From assembly GCA_022264855.1 (NCBI GenBank), contig JABYQU010000011.1:62001-126000 (forward strand): 64,000 nt of DNA, read 5' to 3'. How positions within the stretch are numbered: the stretch's first letter is position 1; each line of letters starts with the position of its first letter. The notes beneath the pieces were generated by a model, which did not search any database, was not told where the DNA came from, and worked only from the letters and a program-made list of their open reading frames with translations. Positions 52,995 through 64,000 of the stretch are shown one piece after another. Made by a program: the position numbers and the translations under genes. The DNA comes from Lenzites betulinus (taxonomy: Eukaryota; Basidiomycota; Agaricomycetes; Polyporales; Polyporaceae).

Positions 52995-55900
52995 TTACGC
53001 GGACGCCTTCGCGCGGCGGGCGGCGATGCGGCTCCTGAGCGAGCCGAAGAGGCTGCCGCTCCGCACGCGGAAGACGTACGTGAGCGCGAAGATCGCGGAC
53101 AGCTGCGCGCTGCATCAGCATCGCGCTCCTCCGAAAAAAAAACACAAAGCGAGACGTGCGACTCACGTTGAAGAAGATGAAGGCGACGAAGATGCCGAGG
53201 TTGCGCCAGTGGTGCGAGTAAAAGATGTTGAAGCTCGTGCCGAGGAACGCGTCCGTCGTCGCGAACGAGCAGTACTCGCACGCGCTCGTCGCGTCCGGGT
53301 TCGTGATGTACCCGCCCGCGGCGGAGATGTAGGGGCCCATGTACTGCGCGCACGTCTGGCCGGACGGCGGCTGGATCGTCACGAGCTCGACCGCGGAGCA
53401 CTTGATCTCCTGCTTTCCGAGGGCTGCGCGGGGGGATGTTAGGGCGTGGGTGGGGGACGGGGCGCGGGGGGTGCTTACCTTGGCCGAGGAGGGCTTCGAT
53501 GAGGTAGGTGTACGGCGACAGGCGGTACATCCACTGCCACCACCCGAGCTGACTGTACGGCTGCATGACACCGTTACTAAAAGAAACGTCGACAATTAGC
53601 GGCACACTCGACACAAAACTACAAGGGGACACGCACAAAGTGAGCACGAAGCTGAACAGGAAGCTGAACAGCAGCGCCGCGATCTCCGCGTTGGGCGCCA
53701 TGGCCGCGACGGCCTGGCCGATGGTGGTGTAGTAGAGCGGGAACCAGATGCCCATCATGAAGTACGTGAAGCCGGCGCGGTCGGTCGGGAAGCCGACGGT
53801 CCAGTACCAGCACAGGAAGTAGAGCGACGAGCCGAGGATGTTCCACGGGATCTCGATGAGGATCTGCGACGTGACGAGCGCGGTCCAGCTGTACATGCGG
53901 CTGTGCCGCTCGCGCACCTCGAACACGTTCCGCATCTCGATGAACGACACCTGCAGCTGGTTCGACAGCGGCACGCTGATGATGGTCGACATGAAGATCG
54001 CCTGCACCAGCCGTCAACACCTGTCTCTGCGCAGTCTACACGGACCACAGCGACTCACGAAAAGATGGTTCTGCGTGCCCTGGATGGTCCTGTTCGCCTT
54101 GAAGAACGTGAAGCCGATCAGCAACGCGCCCGCGATGTTCAGGCCCATCTTCGCCGCGAGGTACGTCGGGTCGCGCCAGTGCGCCTGCGCGTCGCGCCGG
54201 AGGAGCGTCGCGAGCTGGTAGCGCCACGACGTCGGGAACGAGCTCGTCAGGACGGCCTCGAGCGCGGGCCGGCTGCGGCCCTCCGCGTGGATGCGCTCGA
54301 GCTCCTCCATCGTCGCCGCCGCCTCCGCGGACCGCTTCCACGCGTCGTGCCAGTCGATGTCCGTCGTCGCCGTCGCGCCCGCGCCGATCGCGTCCAGGAT
54401 GTACTCCGCGCTGTACCCCACACTGTCAGTTTTCTCTCCAAGGCGGGAGGCAAGAGCGGAGGGAGACGTACGGGTTCTCGTCGTCCGCACACGTGCGCGC
54501 GCCGTTCCGCTCAAAGTACTCGATGAGCGTCGTCGCGCGCGGCCCGATGTCGCCAAAGTAGACGGTCTGGCCGCCCTTGCGCAGGAGCAGCAGGCGGTCG
54601 AACACCTGGAAGAGCTCCGCGCTCGGCTGGTGGATGGTGCACACGATCGCCTGCCCGCTGTCCGCGAGGTCGCGCAGGAAGCTCGTGATCGCCCACGCGC
54701 TCTGCGAGTCGAGCCCGCTCGTCGGCTCGTCGAGGAAGATCAGGGAGGGCTTCGCGACGAGCTCGACGGCGATGGTGGTTCGTTTGCGGTGCTCGACGCC
54801 GAGCGAGCCGACGATCGCGTCTGCGTAGAGCTCGAGGCCGCACATCTTGAGTACAGTTTCGACGCTGCGCGGGAGGGTTAGCGGGGGGGAAGAGGGAGGG
54901 AGGGGGGGGGGGGGGACGTACTAGGCCTTCTTCTCTTCGAGGGGGACCGATTCGGGTTGGCGGAGGCACGCGGAGAACAGGAGTGCCTCGCGCACGCTCG
55001 CCGTCGGCAAGTGTGTGTCCATCTGCTGACAGTAACCGCTATATGCCCCACATCAGCCTCTATCCTTTAGATGTGTGGGGTTGAAGAAAAGACTCACGTA
55101 TGCGCCTGGAAGTCCTCCGGCAACGGCTGCCCATTCATGAGCCGCTCCCCCGTAACGACGCCGCCCACCGTGCGCTCCGCGAGCACATTCAGCAGCGTCG
55201 TCTTCCCCGCGCCGGACTCGCCCATGAGCGCGGTGAGCCGCCCGGGCGGGACGTACCCCGACACGTTGTCGAGCAGCATGCGCTCCTTGCCGTGGCCCAC
55301 GGGCACGACGTAGCGCAGCCCGCGGAACGAGAACACGTCCGTCACCGCGTGCGTCGCCGCGCGCAGCGCCTGCCTGTCCGTCTCGCCGTGCGCCGGGGGC
55401 ACCGCGCCACTTGCGCCCTCGCCCGCCGCGCCCACGCGCTTCTCCTCGTCCGCGCCGTCGCCCAGGTCCTTCTCCGCCGCCGCGACCGGCCCCGCGCCGC
55501 TCCCGCGCCGGAACAGCATCACGCTGCTCTCCCCCGCGAGGCTCGTCACGTTCTCCGTCAGGATCAGCAGGATGACGATGAAGCCGACGCCGAACGCGCA
55601 GAGCACGCCGAAGTTGCGCCACAGGTTCGCATAGGCGTAGTTGTACGAGAGCGCGACGTAGCGCGAGCCCGCGACGGTGAGCTCCCCGGGGACGGAGCCG
55701 ACGGTCGTGCACGCCTGGTTCGCGAGCACCGCGTTCTCGTAGCCCGCGCCTTGGGGCACGAGCACGGCGCAGTCGGCGTGGACTGTGTGGAATTCGTTCA
55801 CCATGAGCGCTTCGAAGCCGTACCGGAGCGGCTGTGGGCGCGCGCAGAGTGAGTTAGCGGGTTATTTAGCGGGAGGGGGAGGATGGGGGAGGACGCACGT

Positions 55901-58487
55901 TGATCCAGGTGATCCAGCGCAGGGCGCCGATCATGTAGGGCTGGGGGATGCTGTAGCCGGTGTAGAGGACGAGGATGAGGGTACTGAGACCCGCGATGGC
56001 CTGCGCGGGCGCCGCGCTCTTGAACAGCGCCGCGAGCGAGCGGAACCACGCCTTCATCGTGATCGTCATCGTGAACACGAACAGCAAGAAAATACTGTGC
56101 GCGCTCCGTCAGCTCCGTTCCGCGACACAAGAGGGCAAGAGGGGACAGGGCAGGGGCGACTCACAAGAACTGCGCCGCGGTCTGCTCGAGCCCGACGAGG
56201 AAGTAGATGATGATCCCAAACACGACCATCGTGATGAACGTAATCGGCACATCCACGAGCGTGAGCGCGAGGCCCTCCACGAACGGATGGTACATCGCCG
56301 CGCGGCTCTGCCGATTCACGATCGGCCTTTGCCCAAACAGCGCCGGGATCTCCGCCATCGTGCTCAGCGCACTAAAAAGGAGCGAGAAAAAGAGCACGCC
56401 CCCGCGTGAAAAAAACGTGCTCGTGCTGTTCTTCAGCCTCAAGAACACGGTCCCGACGATGATGCCCTGCAGCACGAACGACGCGAGCTGGATGACCTGC
56501 GCCGCGACGCCCCCGCGGATGATCTGCACGCGCCGGCGCATGAGCGCGCGCGCCTGCATCGGGATGCTCGTGATGTACGGGCTCTTCTTGCTCGCGTGCT
56601 TGGCGTGCTCGGCCTTCACGCTCGCGCGGTACGCGCGCGCGCGCTCCGCCTTGCCGACGAACTCGGCGCGGTACGCGTCCATGTCCTCGTGGTTGTCGCG
56701 CGCGAACGCGGAGCGCTTGTAGTGCTCTGCGAACTCGCCCGCGGTGCGCGGGACGCGCCCCTCGAAGCCCGGGCGCACGATGCGGCCGTTCGGGTCCGTC
56801 ACTGTCGTCATTCCCCATCAGCGTCCGTTCATACCAAGCGAGAGAGGAGAAGAGACGCGCGACGCACCGGCGACGAGGAAATCAGCCGTCGTCTGGCGGT
56901 TCGCGGGCTCGTAGCCCATGTCGATGAAGTACTGGCGCGCCTTGTCCGCGGGGCCGAAGAACACCTGCCGGCCCTCGTAGATGACGCACACCTTGTCGAA
57001 GTGGCGGTAGAGCGACTCGCCCGCCTGGTAGATGGCCACGACCGTCGACTGCCGCGCGATGTCCGTCGCGATCCGGAGCGCCTGCACGAACTCGAGCGCC
57101 GTCGACGCACTGCAAACAGGGGAGGGGTGCACAGCACAGCCGCACGTCAGCGTCCATCACACACAAGGTTCACACAAACGCGCGGGAGAAAGGGATGAGA
57201 CGCACTCGAGACCGCGCGTGGAGTTGTCCCACGAATTAAACAGGCTGCGCGCAGCGAGCGCCTCCGCGATCGACACGCGCTTCTTCTCGCCGCCCGACAC
57301 CCCGCGCACGCTCGCGTCGCCCACCAGCGTGTCCTTCACATGCCGCAGCCCAAACACGGTCTCGAGCACCTCGACCATGCGCGACACCTGCGTCTCGCGG
57401 CTCACGCTGCCGAGGCGCGCGCGCGGCGTGCGCGTCGTCGCCGCGAAGCGCAGCGTCTGGTCGACGGTGAGCGTGGGAAAGTGCACGTCGTCCTCCGGGC
57501 AGTACTGCACGTCGCCGCGGTAGTGCCGCTCGACCTGCTCCGAGGTGAGCGAGTCGTACGAGACGGTGCCGTGCACGGCGTGGTACTCGTGCCGCTGGTT
57601 CGCGAGCGTCTTGAGCAGCGTGCTGCAGCCGCTGCCGGGGCGCCCCAGCACGACTGCGGGTGCGCGTGTCAGTCGCATTATTACTATGACAGGGCGCGCG
57701 GGACGTACGGAGCATCTCGCCGGGGCGGACGACGCCGTCGAAGCCGGAGAGGATGTCGCGGGTGGCGGGGTGGAGGGCGGCCTGGACGCCGCGGATGGCG
57801 TTGATCGGGTTGAGCATGGAGCCGAACGTCGGCTGGAAGGACGCGGAGGCGCCGACGCCGACGACGCGCAGATCCTGGAACACGACCCCGAGCTCGCGCC
57901 GCTTGATGTCCGACTCGTTCAGTCTGCGGCAGGGAGGGGGAGGAGGAGGACAGGGTCAGTACTCAGTGCCAGGGGCGCGGGAGACGCCGGGGAAGCAGCG
58001 GCAGACCCCGGCGCCAGAACAGGAGAGGGACGCACTTCTTGATCAAATTCCTGAGCACCTTCTCAAAGTCGAAGCCCGCGCCGTCCGCGAGCGGGCCCGC
58101 GAGGGTGAGCTCGGAGGACGTGTTCGAGCCGGGCGCGGGCGGGGCGGCGGCGGCCTTCTCGCTGTGGTGCGTGGGCGCGCGCTGGAGCTGCTCGGCGGCG
58201 GCGCGCTGGGACTGGCGGGAGAGGGTGCGGCGGAGGTGCTCGACGCCCTCGGGGTCGAAGTGGCCGATGTCGACGTGCGAGGCGGCGCTGGGCGTGCGGT
58301 GGAGGGCGTGCCCGTGCGTGTAGGGCGCCTCCGCGATGGAGGGCGAGCGCGGGGGCGCGTCGGGGTGCGCCTGGGCGGGGCTGGCGGGGTGGTGCGCGCT
58401 GTGGGCGGCGGTGATCTGGGTCGGGGTCGGGAGCTCGGGCACGCGGTCCTGGCCCTCGAGGGACTCGAGCTGCGCGGGGTTTGCCAT
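52995..58487 (-). CDS. PDR-type ABC transporter (ABCG, NBD-TMD-NBD-TMD), about 1,545 aa
   Basis: On the minus strand ATG at 58487-58485 opens exon 58487-58036. At least 13 more exons follow (57923-57709, 57653-57206, 57109-56868, 56811-56165, 56094-55899, 55831-55098, 55038-54922, 54864-54472, 54422-54059, 54001 to about 53640, then three shorter) to the stop at 52997-52995. NBD1 has the fungal PDR forms [26 protein letters not shown] and [16 protein letters not shown]1 includes [22 protein letters not shown]2 has [27 protein letters not shown] and [20 protein letters not shown]2 includes [19 protein letters not shown] and [24 protein letters not shown]. It should pump hydrophobic drugs or lipids out across the plasma membrane (Pdr5/Cdr1 class). 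The last two exon joins are less certain; the C-terminus [17 protein letters not shown] fits best. Confidence 0.9.
54879..54921 (-). other. Long C-run just inside an ABC-gene intron
   Basis: On the coding strand the intron begins GTACGTC followed by about 15 Cs and more C-rich blocks (plus strand: G-runs). The G-rich strand could form a quadruplex. The intron spans 54865-54921. Confidence 0.6.
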
Positions 58488-58602
58488 GGCTGGCGGCGCG
58501 GTCGGGTCGAAGGGGTGGGGTGGGGTAGGGAGGGAGAGAGGGACGGAAAATGAGGGCGGGACTCGGGAGTGCGGAGTGGGAGAGTGCGGAGAGGCTGACG
58601 GT

Positions 58603-58610
58603 GTATATAT
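58603..58610 (-). promoter_or_regulatory. Possible TATA box of the ABC transporter gene
   Basis: An ATATATA on the minus strand about 117 bp upstream of the ATG. The leader between them is C/T-rich on the coding strand, common for strongly expressed fungal genes. Confidence 0.4.
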
Positions 58611-61600
58611 GTTGTGGGCGCGCGGGACGCGAGGTGCGAGCCGCGCGCCCCCGTCTGCGCCTCGAGAGGCTGCAGCCCAGCGACAGTGCGCGATCGGACG
58701 CGGCGTGCGCAGGCTGCTGGCCACAGGCGCCCGTGGACGCGCGATCCACTGCGATCCACCGCCAGCCGCCTTACCACATCCGCCTCCATGTGATACCGGG
58801 CCCCTCCCCCCGCTTACGAGGCTGCCCCTCGTCAGCTCCGCCCCGCTCGAGCCTGTGCCCCGTCGTCCGCCGTTTGAATGCTGCACACTCTCCCAAACAT
58901 ATGCATACGTCCCCACTCGCACACCGACCGAACCTGCCAGCCGCCAGTCGCTGCCCGCCCGTCCCGTCAGTTGTCGCCCTTTCACCCGCCCGTCAGCCCA
59001 TCGCCCGCCCCCGCAAACCTGGATTCCGCTTGGCAGCCGCGCCCCCCGGGCAGGTTGACCAAGCCTGCCGGCATCCCTCGCAGCGTGCGTATTCCGAGTT
59101 TCTCGGGCCACGCTCGCGTCATCCGCTTGCCGAGGACGCGCACGCACGCCCCGCCAGCCCCGCCCCTTCATATTGCCTTCCGCCACGCCACATCTGGAAT
59201 GGCGCAATCTAGATCGCGCGCCCCTCCTGCGAGGCTTCGACCGCACCCACCCCAGCTCGTGCTTACAACCTTTTCCCGCGCCCGCCCCACGCAAGCCCGT
59301 CCCGCCCGGGCGCCGCTGTGTGCCCCGTTTGAGCGATGAAGAAGCTGAGGTGGGTGCTCGGGCAGCGCGCCCGGCGCCCGAGTCGCTCGCTCGCGGGCAT
59401 TGATGATTGAGCTGGGCGGGATGTGATGATTCGCGCGAGACGAGACGAGACTCGGAGGAGGGTACGCGGATGCGGTGCAGCGCCATCAGCCGCACCGCAC
59501 GTATCTGCTCTATCTATCTCAGACCCTCCTTCCCCTTCTGGTGCGCATCACGCTTGTCCGGGTAGTTTCAGCTCTGCGACCTCAGGCTCAGCATCGATAT
59601 CCGGTCTGCAGCTTCGGCGCCGTTCCTGCCCGAGCCTGAGCGCTGAGCGTCGAGGCGCATTTCAGACTCGAGCTCGAGGTTGTTGTTGCGCTGCGCACAT
59701 CAGGGAGAGCACGCGACGGAGACCGCCTCGTTAAGATGTTTTCAAAGATCACGCTCGCGTAGCGTCGTCGTTGCTCGCCGACGCGCACCCCAACGGGCAA
59801 CCGCCGCGACGCTACAGTGGTCGCGCGCGCCGTTGCCATTACGGGAGCTCGGGAATCGGTACGGTGCTACAAATCGGAATCCGCCCTCGTTCGATTGGAC
59901 GGACGGGGATGGACACCCGTCTCCCCCGTCTCCTCTCCTGCCTCGAATATTCAATGTACCACATAGCGCTTCCACATCGCCGGCCTGAGCCAAGAACAAC
60001 ACCCACTCCCTGTCGCTGCACAACCATCACTGTAATCTGCACTTTCATTGTTACTGTTACTGCACGAACTGCATGATAATGATATCCCCGCCACCCAAAT
60101 TCCCCAAATTCCCTCAAATTCCCCAAATTACATTCTACATTGCACGACATCCGAGCGTCGGCCTGACAGCCTCTCTCTCATCCCGGCTGACTCAGTGACT
60201 GTTGACGCCAACGCGCGCCAGCCGCGGGTGATCGCGATCGAGATCTGGCGGGCAGGGGGGGGACAGGGCACAGGGCGCACGCCGACGCCGGACGGACACA
60301 CAAGCTGTGCTGCGCGCGCGGGGCCCGGGAGCTGCCAGGAGCTGCCTGCAAAATTGGGGCGATTGGTGGGCGGGTTACGTGGGGGGCGGGCGCAGGCTGA
60401 GGGGGGGTGAAGGTTGGTTCTGATAGCAAGTGCGGCGTACCGTGCAAGTAATACCTACTGTGGTCGGAGCCGGCCCGGAGTGAAGGAGGGATCCATGTCC
60501 AGCTGGCAGCTTCTCAGATCTCAACGTTCAACATTCAATGCATGCCGCCGAACGAGACACTATGCAAAGAAGCCCGCGCGCCGCGCGCCGGCCCCAAGTT
60601 GTTCATCGACATCAACGGAATTCGCGATAATTGAATATTGACCTCGTGTTCCCTTCTGGCCGCGTTACGCAGCCTGTGCACCATGTTGCTGCGTTGCTGT
60701 TGTATGCGCGTTCACGTTCGGGCCTGCGCCGCAACAACAACACCAACCGGCTGCGGCCAAGATGGGTCACCGGGACCATCGAGCCACGGATCCGACCATC
60801 ACGCTCCCGCGCCCGCTGCCAGTGCCACCATCGACGAATCGATGCGCCCACCCACATTGTTGACAGGTATCGGTATTGGTATTGACAGGTTCTGACAGCG
60901 ACGCGCACACCTTTGCCGGAAGACGCCGGCATTTGATTGTCTTCACCTACGGATGGCGAATGTGCGATGATCAATCCTAGCCCAAGCATGCGCATGGTCT
61001 AGCAGGGCGCCGCAGCGACTTGGCGAGCAGGTGCCAGGGGAGATCACCCGCAGCGACCTCGACGGCAGTGGCTGTTGTGCGATGTGTTCGCGGTGTGTGC
61101 GCTGCGGCGGTGCCGGGCGTACGCGTGCTTCTTGCCAGTAGCACTTGGTGAGTGGTCGTGGTGAGTGGGTTTCCTCCGCGGGCGCTGGGATGAGCTGATT
61201 GGGCGCGCCCGTGTGCTTGGCAGCTATAAGAAACTGATCTGAGTCGACGGTCGTCTATGTCTATTACAAACGGCAACGAAGATAGGTGTTCAATCAAATT
61301 TTGGCAGAGTATCGGCGTTTGACCTACTCGCTGAGGCTCCCAGACGGTTGGAACTTGACAGGCTTTCCTGGCCCGATCTTGAAACGGCTCGGCGGGCAAC
61401 TTGATCATGAAGCCTAGTTGTGCGTCTTGCCAATGTGGCGACATCACACACAAGCCAAGGACCGCCCCCATCCGGCCGTGCTCACCCCTCCGGACCTCCG
61501 AGCCACCAAACGGCCAAGAGGACGTCGAAACGGCGCCGCCGTCCAGTGGCAACCACGTCGGCGCGAGTGTCACATCCCAGCACCCCTACTCCGAGTCCGA

Positions 61601-64000
61601 CCCCGAGTCCAAGTCAGCCACCTCCGAGTCCGCTCTCAACCGGCCGGCGTTACCCATCCGTGGCGCACGACCGTCAAGCCACCGAGACGCAGCGCAGCCC
61701 GCGCTAGGGAGTTCACCGTCCGCGTTCGACGTCGGCGTCCCCCTAACTTTGATTGGGCCCGTCACGCTGCGGGGGTCTGGCGCTGCGCTGCGCGGGCGCG
61801 GAGGCGCGGGCGGATAACGGTATAGTAGAGCGTCGTGCGTCGCGCTCCGTATCATACCCCCTTCCCTCCCCGCCCGCGCTCGGTCTGCGCTCGTCCTGCA
61901 CTGGAAGGCGCTCAGGTGAGTTCTCCAAGTCGAGTGCCGGTACTCTTCCGACACAAGCGACGTTCTGGCGCCGGCATGGAACTACGATCTTCGCGTCCTT
62001 GCAATCCTAGCACACTGGTGCTCAGCCCCCGGAGCGCGACCGTAGTCAGCCATGCCCACAAGACACCGACGAGTCCGGAGATGCAGTGGGTCAGACGCGC
62101 CTGCGCCTGAGTGAGTTCCCAGGGCCCGCCCGCGTACGTGGGACCGCACGTACACGCCGGACAGTGTTTGGTGACTGGCCGCGTCCGATAGTCGCTAACA
62201 TGCCACGAGCTTCATAACGTCAGCTACATGGCAACTTGGACGCTGAAGCGAGGGTTGAGCGACTGAGAACGCCACATACCAGCGCAAACCCCGCCGCAGC
62301 GAGCAACATTTGGGTGGCCAACGTTAACCGTGGTCGATTCCGGACGCGGACGTGGGACGCGATCGGACGTTGCTGGTAGTCGACGTCCCCGTTCGCTCTC
62401 GGTGGCGGCACTATCGCCTTCGCCGCACCCCGCTGACCACGAGGCCGCCCGTCAAACGGGCATCGACAACTACGCTCTCCAGCGTCAAGAATCACGCTCC
62501 TTGGAAGCGAGGTACGCGGCGCCCGAGCTCGGTCATCGCGCCCCAAAATACACCGCCGTGGTCATAAGGGGTGAGTGCTGGTGGGTGCTAATCCCCAGGG
62601 TGTTTACGGTTCGTCCGCCCCAACGCCCCGGGGGCGTTAGTTCAAGATGGATATAGACGTCGGCATGGCGGGCGTTTGCACGGCGAGCTGCTCGTGGATC
62701 GTGTATGGTACCGCAAAGAACGAACGGATGACTGGCGGAGTTGTGCATCGACGTCGACCCACGCCGTGGTGCGCTGGATGCTGTTCAAGGTGCGGAAGTC
62801 GCGGCAGCAATCCTCGAGGCTCAACACGCGCCCGTGCCGACTCCAACTACAGGTCGCCGCCATCCCAAGGCAGGACTTGGAAGACACACAAAGTCGTCCA
62901 TAACATCATAGCGCCAACCGCTGCTAATAAGGCCGTCACCCAAGCTGGAAGAAGCAGGGCTCATCTCCGCTTGCCGCGCAGGCGCAGCCGTGCGTGCCGT
63001 GGGCCGTGGAACTCGAAGCTGGCTGTCAAGTAAGCTTAGTACCGACGCCTACCCCGCGTGTATGCAGTGTAGAGTATTTCCGGAATACAGCTAGGGCATG
63101 ACATACCTCCTCTGTGTTCGCTGATTTCTGAAGCGGAGGAGAACGTCCAAGCGATCCTATGTCATGCTGCGCAGCCGGGCGCTGGGGATACGTCAGTGCT
63201 CTCACGACACCTCCTGCGCCCAGGGGCGGCCGATATCACAATACTGACTCACCACCGCAAATGAAGCTGAGGCGCAGCACGATTCCCGGGCTCGTATCGA
63301 CGCTCCCGGAGTCGCCCGCTTGGCATGGATGATGGGTTGCGTATCGTACGACTGCACCCTGCGTGGTCTTCATGCATCCTGCCAGGGCTGAGCGCACTGG
63401 CTCGGGCATGTGATAATGCTCGAGATCACAGCGCCGTCTATCGAGCACCGCCTGAGCAAGCCGCCGGCCCTCATATCTCGTCGGGGAAGCTATAACTGCA
63501 TCGCTGAGCGCCCGGGGAGATGCTCGACGACTCGGATGCCTGCAAGTCTGGTGTGTGAATGTCGTATAGTCAGCGGAACGCCGGCGGCCGTCCTCTCACC
63601 AGCGCAGGATCTGCAGTGCGCTGCACTACAGATGCTTCCATTGATGATGCGGGCATACGTATTGTCGCCCATTTGTCGTGACGCAGCCCTGCGATAGAAC
63701 AGATGCCCGAACACGTCGGGACGGGCAGTGGCGTCGACTTGGTTATCACATGCAGGAAACGCACGCTTCAAGTCGTGGACGAGTTGGCGGTTGCAGGCGA
63801 GGATGCGACTGGTTCGGCTTCATGCTTCATGTGATTTTTTGGAGAACTTGAGATGCGTGCGCGTCCGAGGAACTTTGTTTCTTCACGGAGGAGGAGGAGG
63901 AGAACAGTTGATGGGCGCCTAACCGGTGTCCGGATTTGACGTCACGCGTTGACGTAAGCGCGCCGGCGTCTGCTTGAATATTTGGCCTCTCGTCCATGAC
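58611..64000. other. Long region without a supported gene
   Basis: Open frames here overlap one another and show no known domain. Weak hints: on the minus strand, hydrophobic segments WVTALLAAVGAMMLWTTLCV (about 62885-62945), LATQMLLAAAGFALVCGVL (about 62255-62310) and ISGLVGVLWAWLTTVAL (about 62020-62080), and a frame at 63236-63448 ending at a GTGAGT. These could be exons of a many-intron membrane protein, but I could not join them. Short AAATTCCC repeats occur at 60097-60130. Confidence 0.35.

Noticed and set aside
60977..61573. Minus-strand 198-codon open frame
   Set aside because: Low-information composition, no domain, and overlapping frames on both strands.
61401..61825. Three overlapping plus-strand open frames of about 95-138 codons
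   Set aside because: All three frames are open, which indicates GC-driven absence of stops rather than coding.

Overview
The window reads as a filamentous basidiomycete, most likely an Agaricomycete. The right-hand genes carry many 50-75 nt GT-AG introns, and they encode standard fungal proteins: an ITR-type inositol transporter, an AMSH-type deubiquitinase, a CAP10 glycosyltransferase, complex I 75/78-kDa subunit, an N2227 methyltransferase and a PDR-type ABC pump. The left part holds high-GC Ty3/Gypsy retroelements and a DDE transposase of a type common in mushrooms. Species cannot be named from this.

Positions 1-24277 are a nest of one Gypsy family with ~871-bp LTRs (TGATACGCTCC...CTTACCGTATCA). 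There are six LTR copies: L1 1110-1979, L2 6194-7064, L3 11688-12558, L4 14973-15843, L5 18922-19792 and L6 23405-24277. Three elements can be traced. E1 (1110-7064, minus) is non-autonomous: its gag-pol has been replaced by an AT-rich foreign segment. E2 (6194-11687, minus) shares L2 with E1 in tandem and keeps only integrase plus accessory genes. E3 (11688-24277, plus) carries gag, protease, RT-RNase H, integrase and accessory genes, broken by two nested solo LTRs and several one-base indels. A further pol fragment occupies 1-1109.

The family carries two spliced accessory genes, called A and B here. They lie between integrase and the 3' LTR and run antisense to gag-pol. A has its own TATA box and strong Kozak context. 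B is preceded by a conserved TGACGTCA site and encodes a Zn2Cys6-like cluster. Each is present three times, with conserved introns where these are retained. The copies are mosaic, indicating recombination among elements.

Positions 24278-34643 hold a broken DDE transposase and then three diverged paralogues (W1 26032-27445, W2 28464-29595, W3 33530-34643). These share a C-terminal tryptophan-rich domain that I do not recognise. Between W2 and W3 lie about 4 kb of degenerate repeats and inverted repeats without a convincing gene.

Positions 35774-58487 are ordinary gene-dense chromosome: inositol transporter (+), AMSH-like protease (-), GT90 (+), a 2OG-oxygenase-like protein (+), NDUFS1/NUO-78 (+), carnosine N-methyltransferase-like (+) and PDR ABC transporter (-). 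No shared pathway is evident. Positions 58488-64000 contain no gene I can support, only a possible promoter for the ABC gene and scattered weak coding hints.
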